From a bacterium UBP6_UBA1196 (GTDB lineage: Bacteria; UBP6; UBA1177), in contig DBYC01000023.1 in NCBI GenBank assembly GCA_002310035.1, positions 1 through 6,247 of the forward strand: a stretch of DNA of 6,247 nucleotides, read 5' to 3'. Both the position numbers and the translations under genes were made by a program. The notes below the pieces were generated by a model. That model was not told the origin of the DNA and made no database searches. It worked only from the letters and a program-made list of their open reading frames with translations. Shown here in pieces: positions 5,934-6,247 of this stretch. The stretch's first letter is position 1; every line of letters begins with the position of its first letter.

Positions 5934-6247
5934 ATGAACGAGATCTTCTCTCTCTTCAACGACAAGTGGGCACTTCTTAGCGCGGGAACGAAGAATAAGC
6001 ACAATTCTATGACCATAAGCTGGGGCGGCATGGGAACGCTTTGGAACAAGCCGGTCGTCACGGTGTATGTCAGACCGAACAGGCACACATACAGTTTTAT
6101 GAATGAAAACGACTACTTCACGGTCAGTTTTTATCCTGAGGAATACAGGAACGCACTCACGCTGATGGGTAGCAAGTCAGGACGCGACATCGATAAAGAC
6201 GCAGCAAGCGGACTCACTGTAAAAGACCTCGGAAAAGCGGTCAGCTA
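5934..6247 (+). CDS. Flavin reductase-like protein, FMN-binding split barrel (3' end beyond window)
   Basis: The first 104 residues are present and the frame is open at the window edge. The sequence resembles the flavin reductase-like family, whose FMN-binding split-barrel fold serves NAD(P)H:flavin oxidoreductases and related flavoproteins. Visible hallmarks are SAG (16-18), NSMTISWGGMGTLWNKP (24-40), the VRPNRHT block (46-52), YFTVSFYPEEYR (61-72), and GSKSGRDIDK (79-88), which is typical of the small one-domain members (usually about 170-190 residues, so roughly half is seen). No signal peptide is present; it should be cytoplasmic. The start follows GGGGGA (5925-5930) with an unusually short three-base gap, but an in-frame TGA at 5919-5921 leaves no earlier start. 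It is divergent from the UvrA-like gene across 134 bp. The exact substrate cannot be told from sequence. Confidence 0.88.
   Translation, partial: MNEIFSLFNDKWALLSAGTKNKHNSMTISWGGMGTLWNKPVVTVYVRPNRHTYSFMNENDYFTVSFYPEEYRNALTLMGSKSGRDIDKDAASGLTVKDLGKAVS

Noticed and set aside
5813..6088. Minus-strand frames of 91 and 65 codons over the divergent promoter region and flavin reductase-like gene
   Set aside because: They run antisense to a recognisable flavin reductase-like sequence and, in the first case, through both predicted promoters.
1..6247. CRISPR arrays, tRNA, rRNA, transposase or integrase genes
   Set aside because: None is visible: no regularly spaced repeats, no cloverleaf-like sequence recognised, and no recombinase between or near the direct repeats.

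Overview
The window is bacterial. It holds two complete protein-coding genes, one gene cut by the right edge, one doubtful small ORF, and readable regulatory DNA. Each start codon has a Shine-Dalgarno-like purine run (AGGAG, AGGGA, GGGGA), and the promoters look like ordinary sigma70 boxes (TATAAT or near-TATAAT with 16-bp spacers). That argues mildly against Bacteroidota. I cannot name the phylum from this sequence alone. The left 290 bases are strongly AT-rich, while the long gene and the right-hand gene look closer to balanced, so the left end has a different composition.

Layout. 1-293: AT-rich non-coding DNA with a 19-bp sequence (28-46) that recurs at 1213-1231, a good promoter (148-175), and a possible 35-codon ORF. 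294-1214 (+): an ORF6N-domain protein with a PLD-like C-terminal domain. Its coding sequence contains a 31-bp near-perfect palindrome (504-534). 1225-5799 (-): a 1524-residue protein that is two UvrA-like units joined head to tail, with four ABC ATPase modules and four zinc-binding cysteine quartets. Both UvrA units lack the UvrB-binding domain. 5800-5933: a compact divergent promoter region with a 7-7-7 inverted repeat between two back-to-back promoters. 5934-6247 (+): the first 104 codons of a flavin reductase-like protein, open at the window edge.

How the parts relate. The UvrA-like gene and the flavin reductase-like gene are transcribed divergently from adjacent promoters that share a candidate operator, so joint regulation is plausible. 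The ORF6N gene converges on the 3' end of the UvrA-like gene with only 10 bp between stop codons. It is bracketed by the exact 19-bp direct repeat, one copy of which covers both stop codons. This suggests the ORF6N gene arrived as a small cassette at the end of the UvrA-like gene.

The most interesting object is the tandem UvrA. In its first half, one composite ATP site is intact on both faces and the other is damaged on both faces. In its second half, both sites keep their core residues. Together with the missing UvrB-binding domains, this suggests a specialised DNA-binding ATPase of the UvrA2 type (tolerance of DNA-binding drugs or lesions) rather than the housekeeping excision-repair subunit.
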